Program-made: the position numbers and the translations under genes
Notes under the pieces: model-generated
The model's database searches: none
What the model saw: only the letters and a program-made list of their open reading frames with translations
Told to the model about the DNA's origin: nothing
In this document: in pieces, positions 28,626 through 38,206 of the stretch
Layout of the letters: each line of letters starts with the position of its first letter
Position numbering within the stretch: the stretch's first letter is position 1
Source: Perkinsus chesapeaki
Taxonomy: Eukaryota > Perkinsozoa > Perkinsida > Perkinsidae
NCBI GenBank assembly: GCA_013115145.1
Contig: JAAPAO010000002.1
Coordinates: forward strand, 1 to 64,000
Reading direction: 5' to 3'
DNA: 64,000 nt

Positions 28626-30723
28626 ATGAGACAGCAGTTGATCAGTTCACCAGAGATTAGAAGGCACGGTGAAGATACTATCAAATTCATTGCTAGGTAA
28701 CACGTACACTGATTTCGTCCAAATCATTTTAATAACCATCTTCACTATCGTAGGCTTCTCGCTGGAGCCAATACTAATGGATATACGACAGAATCTACGG
28801 GATCGCTTAGAAATTTAGGTGAGGAACTTCCATCAAAGGCGCATCCCTCAATACTTCTCGTATTCAGGTATTGTTCCCCTAAAGGGACGAGAATGGGGGG
28901 AAATAATGTCGATGATTGAAGAAAACATTTTACCTAGAATACGGAAAGAACAGCTGAGAAAGCTGGAAACGCCATGGAATATCAGTTCAACAAGTGAACG
29001 TTTTCTCTTATTGCAGCTCAAACCTTGAGGCTACTTTGTGACAGGTACGCCAGCAATCTTATCCGACACCCTCGTTAATGCCCTAGCTGCTGTTGGGATC
29101 CAGTGGGGAGCTAGTCCGGTAGGCCAATGCTGAACTCACAACAGTTGGACTGAGTCAAGTACCCAATGGTACGCTTGCAGATTCTGACCGAGATGGAAGT
29201 AGTTGTGATGGACACTTTGGCGACTACTTTGGGTTTGGGAGAGGATTTTCGTCACTCTTCTGGGAAGGGCGGTGGAGTGGTAGTACTCCGGTAGATTCGG
29301 TATATTTCCGGTCAGATGGCGTCGCGGCGCGCAGACCCGCTTGTTTTGCCAGATACAGAACACGACCGCTGATGCTCTTCTTGCTGTCATAGCTGCAGCG
29401 AGAGTGAAGCGTCGGCTTCAATCATACCTGGGAGGCGACTGTTCATACCAGCGGTCTAAACAAGTGAGGCTATACCGGTGGATTGCCGTATGTACAGCAC
29501 GCATCCTCAATCCGTCCTGCACATCAGGTTCTCTCGGATGAGCGGGAAGCAGAGAAAATCTACTTCGATGACCTGGCTTCAATTACTATGTACGGAGCTT
29601 CGCTCTCTGAGAGCAATCCTGCTGGGATGTTTAGTAAGGTACGGCTCAGTCAGTGGCAATATTGCTCTAGACAAAGCGTGTTCAGCCGCAGGAGTGGATT
29701 TGCACAAAGTAGCGTTACTGTTACGACTTTTGGGTTATCCTCGCTGATATTGTAGGTGCCAACGGGTGCCGATCTCTCTATGAACACGAATGAACTTAAG
29801 CGCATGATTGCTGAAGATAAGTATTGCGAACCTACTCTCGTCTAGTCTGAAGTCTCGGTTATGTAGGCAACAGAGCCGCGTTCCTGCCCTTTGTGTAGCA
29901 ACTCTGAGTAATGAACATGGCAAAGCGAGCGATGATATCCAAGCTCTGGCAAATATGTGGGTTGCTACCGGTCTCACTGCGTCCAGCATTCCTTATCCCA
30001 GATGCAAAGCCGAGGGCATGTGGCTTCATATCGAGGGGTCCTTAGGTGGAAGTGCCTTGTTTCTTGAGGACAATGAGAAGGAGAGGATGAGTGTATCCAA
30101 GGTGAATAACGCAATGGCTGACAACTCGGCATCATCCACTCCGCAGTACGCAGACTCATTCAATATGAATGGCTCGTCGTGCTTCCCCATGGGGTTGGAT
30201 ATGGAGTTTCTATGGGTTAAGGTAAGCCTCACCATTTGGTACCATCGCCAGCTCAATTGAGAGAAATTTCTACAACCACCCATAGTAACCGGGCTTGATT
30301 GAGTCATCTGTGCCATGTAAGGACAGTACAAGCATGATAACTGCCTTCGCTGCAACTGGAGACTACATGCCACATATGGAAGAAACGAATGACGCTCCAT
30401 ATCTAAGCAAATGGTAAGCACCTCGGACCATATGCTCGAGAAAGTATTGCTCCTGCATCCTTAGGGGCATCCCTCTGGGCCGTCAGTTTCGTTCGCTGCG
30501 ATTATGGGCCATTTTACAGAATTATGGACTATACGACATAAAAAACTCCTTGAAGGACAGACTAAAGTGGGAATACCTCAGGGAGTAGCAGCTATGGTTT
30601 TCTGTAGTACCATTACGAGTAATGACACTGACCTTCAAAGAACACGCGTTACAGACCAGATTGACAGGATCGAGAACCTCGAAGAGGATGGGCTTCTGAC
30701 GGTGGATCTCATAGCGCGGTAGT
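28626..30723 (+). pseudogene. Group II PLP decarboxylase copy 1, catalytic residues lost
   Basis: This aromatic-amino-acid-decarboxylase-type sequence is upstream of and in tandem with an intact copy. Recognisable blocks in order: MRQQLISSPEIRRHGEDTI, IVPLKGREWGEIM, GTPAILSDTLVNALAAVG, SSGKGGGV, IQNTTADALLAVIAAA, YGSVSGNIALDKAC, WLHIEGSLGG, NMNGSSCFPMG and GIPLGRQFRSLRLW. Compared with copy 2, the His that stacks on PLP is Asn (GNIALDKAC for THFSSEKAC). The Asp that contacts the pyridine nitrogen is Glu (HIEGS for HVDAA). The Schiff-base Lys is Ser (NGSS for NGSK). The HWQHP-type block is missing, and the frame seems to shift near 29,630-29,645. Most reading frame survives, so it may instead be an expressed pseudoenzyme. 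Exon limits are approximate. Confidence 0.6.
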
Positions 30724-30945
30724 AAAGCCCGACGTTATTTCGTTGAGTCATGATTCATGAGTCATGAACTCTCTTTGGTTTCTTTGGCGTGTTTGGAGCG
30801 TTACGACGAACTCGTTACTTTTACGGCTCAGATACTTCGACACGCTCAGCAATCGACCGGTTAGAGACAGTGCTATTAAGCCAGGAAGTTGCGCCGCCGC
30901 TTTGCGTCAAACAGGTATGTTGTTCTCCGGGGTTCATACTGTAAA

Positions 30946-33171
30946 ATGGCGCTTGATGCTTCATCCTTCTGCCGGCGTGATAACGTTACCCGCCCACAAA
31001 AATTCGGAACTGGGTTCATCGACCCATCCTGCTCACTTGTAGCCTTTGCAGATATCCTTCCTGATCGGGGACGCCAGTGGAACGAGATACTGCAGGACAT
31101 AGAACGGTTTGTGGTCCCTGGGATATGTCACTGGCAGCATCCGAAGTTTCTGGCGTTCTTCCCATCCAAAACAAGTGATACATTCTCGGCAATACCCACC
31201 CATTCGCTTAATCCACTGGGTGTCAGAGATATGTCGTATACTGAAGATAGCTTTGTTTGTCGCAAGGTAACCCAGCAATTCTGTCAGAGGCTATCACAGC
31301 AGCTATTGGCGGCGTAAGCGCTGACCCTACTAATGACTCGGTGAGCTCGGTCGGCGCTAATGGTAACGTGTAGGATTTGGCTGTTGTAGGTAGAGGATAT
31401 GATAGAATCCATAGTTATGGATGGACTGGGTGAAGCCTTCCACTTGGGGAAAGACTTCTTACATCGATCGGGAAAGGGTGGTGGCATTGTATGTGCCCTA
31501 CTGGTGAAGCGCGGTCAAGAAGACGTTGCCCCCTTTATCAGATACAAAATACAGCCAGCGATGCCTTAGTGGCCGTCATAGCAGCTGCGCGTACTCGCAT
31601 GCAGGTAAGATTACGGTTGAATCGTGGTTCGCCGGGGCACGCTGAGCCAATCGGGGCTCAGCGCGGTGCCAATACGCTCTTATGCCAAATCCCACCTGTG
31701 TTGTCCCTGAGCCTCACTTACGCATTACTTGTTGACATCAGGTACTTAGAAGATCATACGATTCGGAGAACGGGCGAAATGTAGACATGTCCAAGTTTGT
31801 TGTGTAATAAAAAACAGCACTTTCCAAGTTTGTTCCTTAGTTATGCTAGGCTGAGGACTAGGTTTGAGATTCAATATCATATTTGGCGAGCTACACTGAT
31901 AATACTGTATAAGTATTTGCTTTGTGTTTTGCCAGATACATGTCTTCGCAAACACATTTCTCTTCTGAAAAGGCATGCCGAGCTGCTGGTGTTCGACTTC
32001 GAAAGGTGGGTCCCCGGTCGTAACTTCCGCTTCAATAGATTTCCAGATTCCGTGCATCTATGAGAAGAGCAACTTCATTATGGATGTGGACCTCATGGAG
32101 GAAGTCATATCTAGAGACAAGTGAGGCAGCAGGAGGCAAATCATCCATGCATTTCACTCACCGTCAGAGAGATCGGCTTGATACCAATCCTTTGTATTGC
32201 CAACTATGGAACGACGAACACGTGTGCAATAGATCCACTGAAGAAGCTAGGGCCCTTGTAAGTACAATGCCATTTGACCATTGGGAAAACTACTCCGCTG
32301 AAATGTGTAGGTGCAGAAAAGAAAATATGTTGTTACACGTGGACGCCGCTTACGGCGGGGCTGCCTTGATTCTCGATGCTTTCAGAGAAGATGCTGATAT
32401 GATTTGCAGCGTAAGTTTTGCCTGCATATTGCATTATGATTGTACATGCTAATAGTCCCTCGAAATATGATCATCGCATTCATGGTTACTCACAGCGAGT
32501 TTTCAATCTCCTTCAGAATGCAGATTCCGTCAATATCAATGGGTCCAAGTGGTTCGGTGCTGGCTTCAATTCCGCATTCCTATGGGTGAAGGTGAGCTCA
32601 CGGAGCATGAGGGGCATGAGCATCGACTCCAACCAGTGATACTTCCCTGTATTCTTTCAGGACCGGCGCAATTTAGTTAGAACATTTGGAGCTCCTAATC
32701 TGACAGTGAATTCGAAACCGACCGGAACTGACAATGAACGGCCGAACTTGTCATCCTGGTAAGCCTCGTTTTCGACGGATCAATCGATATTGATACACGG
32801 CTTTCCTTAAGAATCACCCACAATCGCGCAGCCAGTGCACTAGTGACCTGTTAGGTCATTACCGGTATACAGTAAGTTCAGAGCGCTACGTATTTGGGCT
32901 ACGATACAATACTTCGGTATTGAGCAGCTGAGGGCGAACGTAGCACACGATATAAACTGCGCAGTACGTTTCCGAGAACAGCTAGCTGACGAAGCTCTCC
33001 AGGTTGTTAAGCAATCAGTCATCCATGTGATCATACTACTTGTGCCTATCTCAGGGATGTTTGAGCTTCCCGGTGACCAACCCCTTTGGTCTTGTCTGCT
33101 TCACGGCTTTGCCCAATACCTTGAACGATGACATTTTACGGTATACCGAGAATTGCGGATTTATGATGTAG
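30946..33171 (+). CDS. Group II PLP-dependent amino acid decarboxylase, intact copy
   Basis: Multi-exon gene of the aromatic amino acid, glutamate and cysteine-sulfinate decarboxylase family. Blocks in order: DILPDRGRQWNEILQDIE, CHWQHPKFLAFFPSKTS, HLGKDFLHRSGKGGGI, IQNTASDALVAVIAAARTR, YMSSQTHFSSEKACRAAGVR, GLIPILCIANYGTT, LLHVDAAYGGAALIL, ADSVNINGSKWFG, FLWVKDRRNL, ALRIWATIQYFGIEQLR and FGLVCFTALP. The catalytic His, Asp and Lys are all present. The residue after NGS is the PLP lysine, where animal enzymes have PHK. Substrate cannot be read from sequence; aspartate, cysteine sulfinate or aromatic amino acids are possible. The ATG at 30946 is in frame but gives a short N-terminal region, so the true start may lie upstream. 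The stop at 33169 is firm. One intron (about 31605-31740) contains a strong hairpin. Confidence 0.8.
31636..31670 (+). other. Inverted repeat able to form a strong hairpin inside an intron
   Basis: GGCAC-GCTGAGCC, then a 6-nt loop, then GGCTCAGC-GCG-GTGCC. The two arms form 13 base pairs with a single 3-nt bulge. It lies between exons encoding IAAARTRMQ and the next decarboxylase exon, so it would be part of an intron in the pre-mRNA. No U-run follows it. Confidence 0.6.
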
Positions 33172-33733
33172 GCTAAATGTAGAAGTGCAAATATGGCAAA
33201 GAGTCCCGTGCCACCAGGTTTCCTTCCAAGCTTCCTGATGGTTCGCCTATAATCAGAGTAGCTTTCGGTAGTCCGTTGACGACGTTCAGCCATGTCGATG
33301 AGTTATGCGCATGTATCAAAGATGCCATCCGTAGCAGCTAGCGGTTTCTGCTTTATTGCATTCCCGTTTTTGGGTTTCGATGGTTTTTACCATTCTGCGA
33401 ATCCACAGTTAGACACGGAGGCAGGACCTTTGAATACTCAATGTCGTGTTGAGAGTGCAGGCGAAATCCCACGACCACCTAGCACAAGGTGAGCGGGACT
33501 GACTTGACAACGTCTCGGTGCGCGGCATTCGCCTTCACGATCAACACAACAGCAGAGCTAGTTCATGGGATAATCATCGGGTCCCAGCGAAAATAGGACA
33601 CGACGCAACTAGACAAATAGATAAGCCGAGAATCGACATCCACAATCGTGCGTCCCATAACATACCACAACATCCAACGCGAAACGCTCAAATTCCAGGG
33701 TGAAAAATAGTAAAAAGCTGACCGAACATAAAT
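33172..33733. other. Convergent intergenic spacer
   Basis: About 560 bp between the stop of the decarboxylase (+) and the stop of the ATP-grasp ligase (-). An 80-codon minus-strand frame (33293-33051) reaches back across the last decarboxylase exon, but it is mainly antisense to conserved coding sequence and I discount it. I see nothing else. Confidence 0.4.
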
Positions 33734-35678
33734 CTATATACTGTAGTGCTTAGTGCATTCGATCTCCACCTGACGATAAAGAATCTTCGCAAGACGTGTC
33801 GCTTCCGTAGGGTTTGGAGCCACGAAGATGATGTCGACCAACCAGCTGGGTTGACCCTCCTCTGGTCCAACAATTTTTTCACCGGCAGCAACCATGGGGC
33901 GGGCGACCTTAACATCCGCAAGAGGCCAATCGAGCCATTGACTCAGAAACCCGAAGTCATCGATACGCCCACTTTTTGGTGCATTAACAGATAGCCAGGC
34001 CACAGCTCCGTTCGGGTTCTCCGAATCATGAATCGGGATAGCCGGGATCCCAACAGATAGTAGCATAGCTTGAATGGCTAGGTCAACTTTAAATGCCAAC
34101 TTGTGCACGATCCACACTGGGCCGCCACCCATTCTAGCATTGATCTCTATAAGGCGAGGCCCCCGACTTGTATACTTGCCTTCAACATGGAATACACCCT
34201 CTTCAAAACCCGTAGCTTTCAAAGAGTCCAGCGCCATTTCTTTAAGCTCCGCTACGTGCTCCTTCGGAAGCGCGCTTGGCAAGATACCCCAGGTTTCCGC
34301 AAAGTAAGGTTCCATAGTGGGACCATTGTCATGTATTCCGCAGTAGGTGCAGCCGAGTCCAGGGGATAGGACAATATCAATATCGACCTCCTGGCCATCC
34401 AAGTACTCCTCGAACACGACTGATGTATTAATACACTTATCCGCCTTTACTGAACTCGCCTTGGAGCCAACGGCCACAGTATCGCGCTCTAGGGCTCCAG
34501 AGTTGACAACGAGCTTAGAGAGCACCCTTTGGACTTGTTCGTAAACCTTGGAAACATCGTCAAGGCTAGTGACCTGAAATGCAACGACGTATTCTTCTCA
34601 ATTCGCCAGGTCCGTAACACAGGTAGAATAAATTTATTCTCACCTTCTCAACACCTAGTGAAGCAGCGCCCGACACTGGTTTCATAACGGCAGGGAGTCC
34701 AACATGTTGAACAGCTCTCTCGAGATCCTCGCTTGACCGAACGAGGTAATGCTGAGAAAAGCCGCTGTAGTACGAACGTACACAATACGAGTAATTCTGC
34801 AGAGTCGCAACGGTTCTTACCTTAACTCCGGGGAGTCCAGCTTTTTGTAGGGCTTCCCGAGTCCTATGTTTGTCACGGACTGTGTCAACAGCGGAAGGGG
34901 TCGGTCCACGCATTCCGAGAGACTCGGCCAATCTCGCCACCACAGGAACAGATAATTCTACCATTGTACAAATCCCATCCGCGCCGCATACTAAAGGATC
35001 TTCCTTCAGGTCAATAACAGCTTTGAATGCTGCTTGAAAAATAGTTTCAGAATCTTGTGACATGTCAATAGGGATGAATTTGGCAATTATACCCTCGGTG
35101 AGTAGAGACTCAGCCCAAGAACCGGGTGAGTCAATAATTACAGATTTGACACCAAGCCGTTCGGCAGTCTCATAAACAAAGCGCTTACCGGGGTATCCAG
35201 CTGAAAAGAAAACTATACAGGCTCCTTTGAGAAGTTGCATTCTCAAACTATCCCCCGCCGGCCCACGGGTGAACAGAATCTCCGGTGGGATCATTTTGAG
35301 CATTTTGAAGGTAGCCGTTGGTAGCATCTGACGCGCGATTGAGTGCCGCTTCTCTTCTGTCATTGGGGTTGGCAAGGACCCCGGAGCATCCAGCATTTGC
35401 TCAGCGTAGAAAACACTTTCCATACCAGGATGCGAGGTACCAACGGAGAACTTATCGGTATCAATACAATCGTTACCGGCCGTACAAGTCTCAAGACCTG
35501 ATAGCTCGAAGACATAATCGTCGAGCGTTAATTCTTCAACGTAGCCAGTTTGCTCTGCCGACGAAGGCCTTGAAGTACGTGGTGATGACCAGGTGCCCGG
35601 ATTGGGCCGATTCAGCGCAACTTTGAGAGCATCCTCCATTGAACAAAAAGGAAATGCTACTACAACCAGATGCTTCAT
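33734..35678 (-). CDS. Carnosine-synthase-like ATP-grasp ligase
   Basis: Three exons on the minus strand, 35678-34821, 34751-34644 and 34573-33734, join in phase to 601 residues. The N-terminal half is a Rossmann-like pre-ATP-grasp region. The ATP-grasp core follows: DKHRTREALQKAGLPGVK, PAVMKPVSGAASLG (ATP-binding Lys and Gly-rich loop), FEEYLDGQEVDIDIV, and LIEINARMGGG with the metal-binding Glu-x-Asn pair. The EINARMGG block and spacing match the L-amino-acid ligase/carnosine synthase branch (CARNS1). These ATP-dependent enzymes join an amino or carboxylic acid to an amino acid, such as beta-alanine to histidine. Substrates here are unknown. Its neighbour on the other strand makes a decarboxylated amino acid, the kind of substrate such ligases use; this link is inference. 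Animal CARNS1 is longer. Confidence 0.8.
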
Positions 35679-36050
35679 TTCACATGTTACTAAACGGTCT
35701 ATCTAGGAATTAGGCCCGACATACAAAATCCCCACAACACTAACAATACGTGGGTCGGATAGAGATCTAAACCCGGTAGTGATACGACTGAACACATCTA
35801 CTTTACTGATCTATGACCTGATACACGCAATCCCACAAATAATCTTACGGCATTCATAGGTCCCTTGCAAAATACTTCGAACGCAACGCGATTAATTGGT
35901 ACATAATATCCTCCCATACACCCATCCAACTATATCAAAAATCCTTCTCAAATGGTTCCGACCGAGGCGTCATTGCCCCGGCCTGTACTGGTGATAACAG
36001 GTAACAAGACTGGCCGTCTCGCTATATAAAGAATAATATTAAGCAGCACC
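35679..36050. other. Intergenic spacer
   Basis: About 370 bp upstream of the ATP-grasp start and downstream of the next minus-strand gene. There is no supportable coding segment. It probably holds the ligase promoter. Confidence 0.4.
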
Positions 36051-37016
36051 CTAATGGGCTGGTGGGATATGGATCTGGTCCGCATAGCCCCACTTGAGAG
36101 CACGACGGCGAGCTAACCACTCGGCGAATCGATGATGATCAAACCTAACGAGCCAATATTTACGTGCTACATACACCCGCAACTAGGTAATTAGAAGAAG
36201 CTCTCAAGCTCGGGTTCGAACAAACAGATTCACAGGTGGATACCACAGTAGAGATGCACTTACACTTGTCCGAGGTAGATCGAATCAAAGTCCCTGAAGA
36301 ACTCCTCATGGTCCATAACATTCTCCTGAGGCTCTCTTTGACGTTCCTGAAGCAAGTAGAGTTACCATTGCATACATTGCCGGTCGCGTAACCTCACATT
36401 GACATAGATCCAGAAGATAGCAATGTTAATGGGAATGAACCTCACCAAGTACACAAAGGCATGGTAGTTGGACTGCAGGAATGCAGTGAAGAAGCCATAC
36501 CAACCAATGCGTTCACGATAACCCTGAAAACAGTGGCTCCATGGCTAGCATAGGTCTGAGGATGGGTAAGATACCTGGAGGTTGAAATGCACATCAGGAT
36601 CTATCTTGATAAACTTGTCCGGGACACCACCACCACACCAGAGAGGCCAATGAGGCATACCTGGAGAGCTAGTTTAATATCGTCCTCTCGGGGGACCTAC
36701 CTGTGATTGCCTGGCCCTTAGTGAAGCTGTAACCATGGTCACACCAATCAGCCATGATACCGTAACCTTTACCACCCCTAAAAAGAACTAATTCGGCTAT
36801 CGATAGAAGGAAATGTAGTACACCAGATACGAGAGTTGTCGTCAGCACGAAGAGAAGCCAGACTTACAATCTTTTGGCGCCACCGCCTGCGAATCCACTT
36901 GTAATGGCACCGCGGGCCTTCTGATTAGGCCCTCCAATGAGGGGGTTCTTAACAGCCTCGCACACGCGTCTTGGAACGATACTCTGCGGGCACGCAGCGC
37001 GACGCAATAATGACAT
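36051..37016 (-). CDS. Small single-span membrane protein, probably mitochondrial
   Basis: About six short exons on the minus strand join in phase to roughly 180 residues. The start is basic and rich in Arg, Ala and Ser (MSLLRRAACPQSIVPRR), like a mitochondrial presequence. A Gly-rich stretch and GKGYGIMADWCDHGYSFTKG follow. Next is MPHWPLWCGGGVPDKF, then GYRERIGWYGFF and a membrane span centred on YLVRFIPINIAIFWIYVN. The protein ends with an acidic helix and FAEWLARRRALKWGY. I do not recognise the family. The single span with a conserved-looking soluble tail resembles lineage-specific accessory subunits of respiratory complexes or ATP synthase in myzozoan protists, but this is only a guess from shape. 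The ATG at 37016 and the stop at 36051 are both clear. Confidence 0.6.
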
Positions 37017-37203
37017 TGCCACGAATAGATGCCAGCTACTCAAGATAATAATAGCACCGCAGCAGCAGTACGTGACGGGATCCAATTGAGAAAGGTGAGC
37101 ACGCCCGATCATGCGCAAGGCGAAGCGAGGATCAGCGGAGCGATGCGCGTCATGTTATACGCTTTTGGCCAAGCAGCGCACAATATTTGGTGAGATTTTT
37201 TAG

Positions 37204-37975
37204 ATGAACATAAACGACTTAGAGCCACCACAACAGTCCGTAATTCTGGAATGTAGTGAGCAGTCCACTGACCTGGATCTCGTGGGCTATGTAAAGAACC
37301 GCGGGCAGATGAAATGGCCGGAGACTGCAGCACTCCAAGTAAGAAGGGCTCACCTCATTTTTAACTTCGATTGACCCTGGGAACGCTTTAGTTTTGCTAC
37401 GGGGAATTTGACGGTGGCTGCCCTGCGGTTCCTCTGGCTAACCTGGCTCCCGGCGAGCTAGCCCAAGTGGTCATCGACCTTCGCGAGCTATCAGGGGCAA
37501 CTGATGGGGTGCAACACTTGGTATGGTGCATTGTAGATTCCGCAACAGGTGAGATATCCTCCTGGAGATACCCCTTACTGTATACTCCTTCGTAGGCGAA
37601 GTATTGGATCAAAATCAGCTCATTGAAGTTTTTATTAAATTTACACACCCTCCTGCAAACGATGAAGATGGATGTAATTCTGCTCGGCCAATGCTTTTCT
37701 ATGGAGATTACTCCCGGTCTTTGGATGCAATTCAGATACCTTTCTAGACGACCTTGAGACTTCGTCGACAAGTTCAAGCTTCGTAGTCCCGTCAGAAAGC
37801 TCCTCGAGCAGCTCGTCGTGGATGATTTATAGAGGTAACACTCGTTTCCTGTGCTGTACGAACGGATGCCTACCAGCAAGCACAATGTCATTCATCAACA
37901 TTCTTCTGCTATATCTCAGACCTGGACGACGACTGGGGAGTTGGCTGTTCTCCCAGTGACATTGACGAGGGCTAA
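37204..37975 (+). CDS. Minimal NBR1-type FW (four-tryptophan) domain protein
   Basis: Five exons (37204-37338, 37392-37548, 37596-37673, 37736-37834, 37920-37975) join in phase to 174 residues. Residues ~20-125 form an FW domain: YVKNRGQMKWPETAALQ, LANLAPGELAQVVIDL, VQHLVWCIVDSATGEV, then LIEVFIKF. This matches the 'N.G...WP...L', 'PGE...V' and 'W.....G..FG' pattern of NBR1 and ILRUN. In NBR1 the domain binds cargo such as microtubule partners or, in fungi, vacuolar hydrolases. No PB1, ZZ or UBA domain is present. After the domain comes DEDGYTFLDD, which fits an ATG8-binding LIR/AIM (acidic residues, then Y-x-x-L). A Ser-rich tail ending in DDDWGVG follows. Start choice: an in-frame TAG directly precedes the ATG. 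Function is unproven. Confidence 0.72.
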
Positions 37976-38206
37976 ATTAGACAGTCACATAGTAATCTAC
38001 ATGCATGCTGTCACCTGACTCCAGTCAGGAAGTGCACTCGATTTTGCCTTTTTACTATAGTTGTTGATTCTAAAGCATATTTTTATCTTGTTGAAAACAG
38101 CACAAGTTTTGTTGAGTAAGGGTAACAAGTGAGATCTCCTATTTACAAATGCTTTGCCATATGGTGAAAGGTATTTGAAGATCTTGTTAATTCCTAATAC
38201 GAATGC

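Noticed and set aside
33051-33293. 80-codon minus frame with a hydrophobic segment
   Set aside because: Two thirds of it is antisense to the conserved last decarboxylase exon; the hydrophobic stretch is a by-product.
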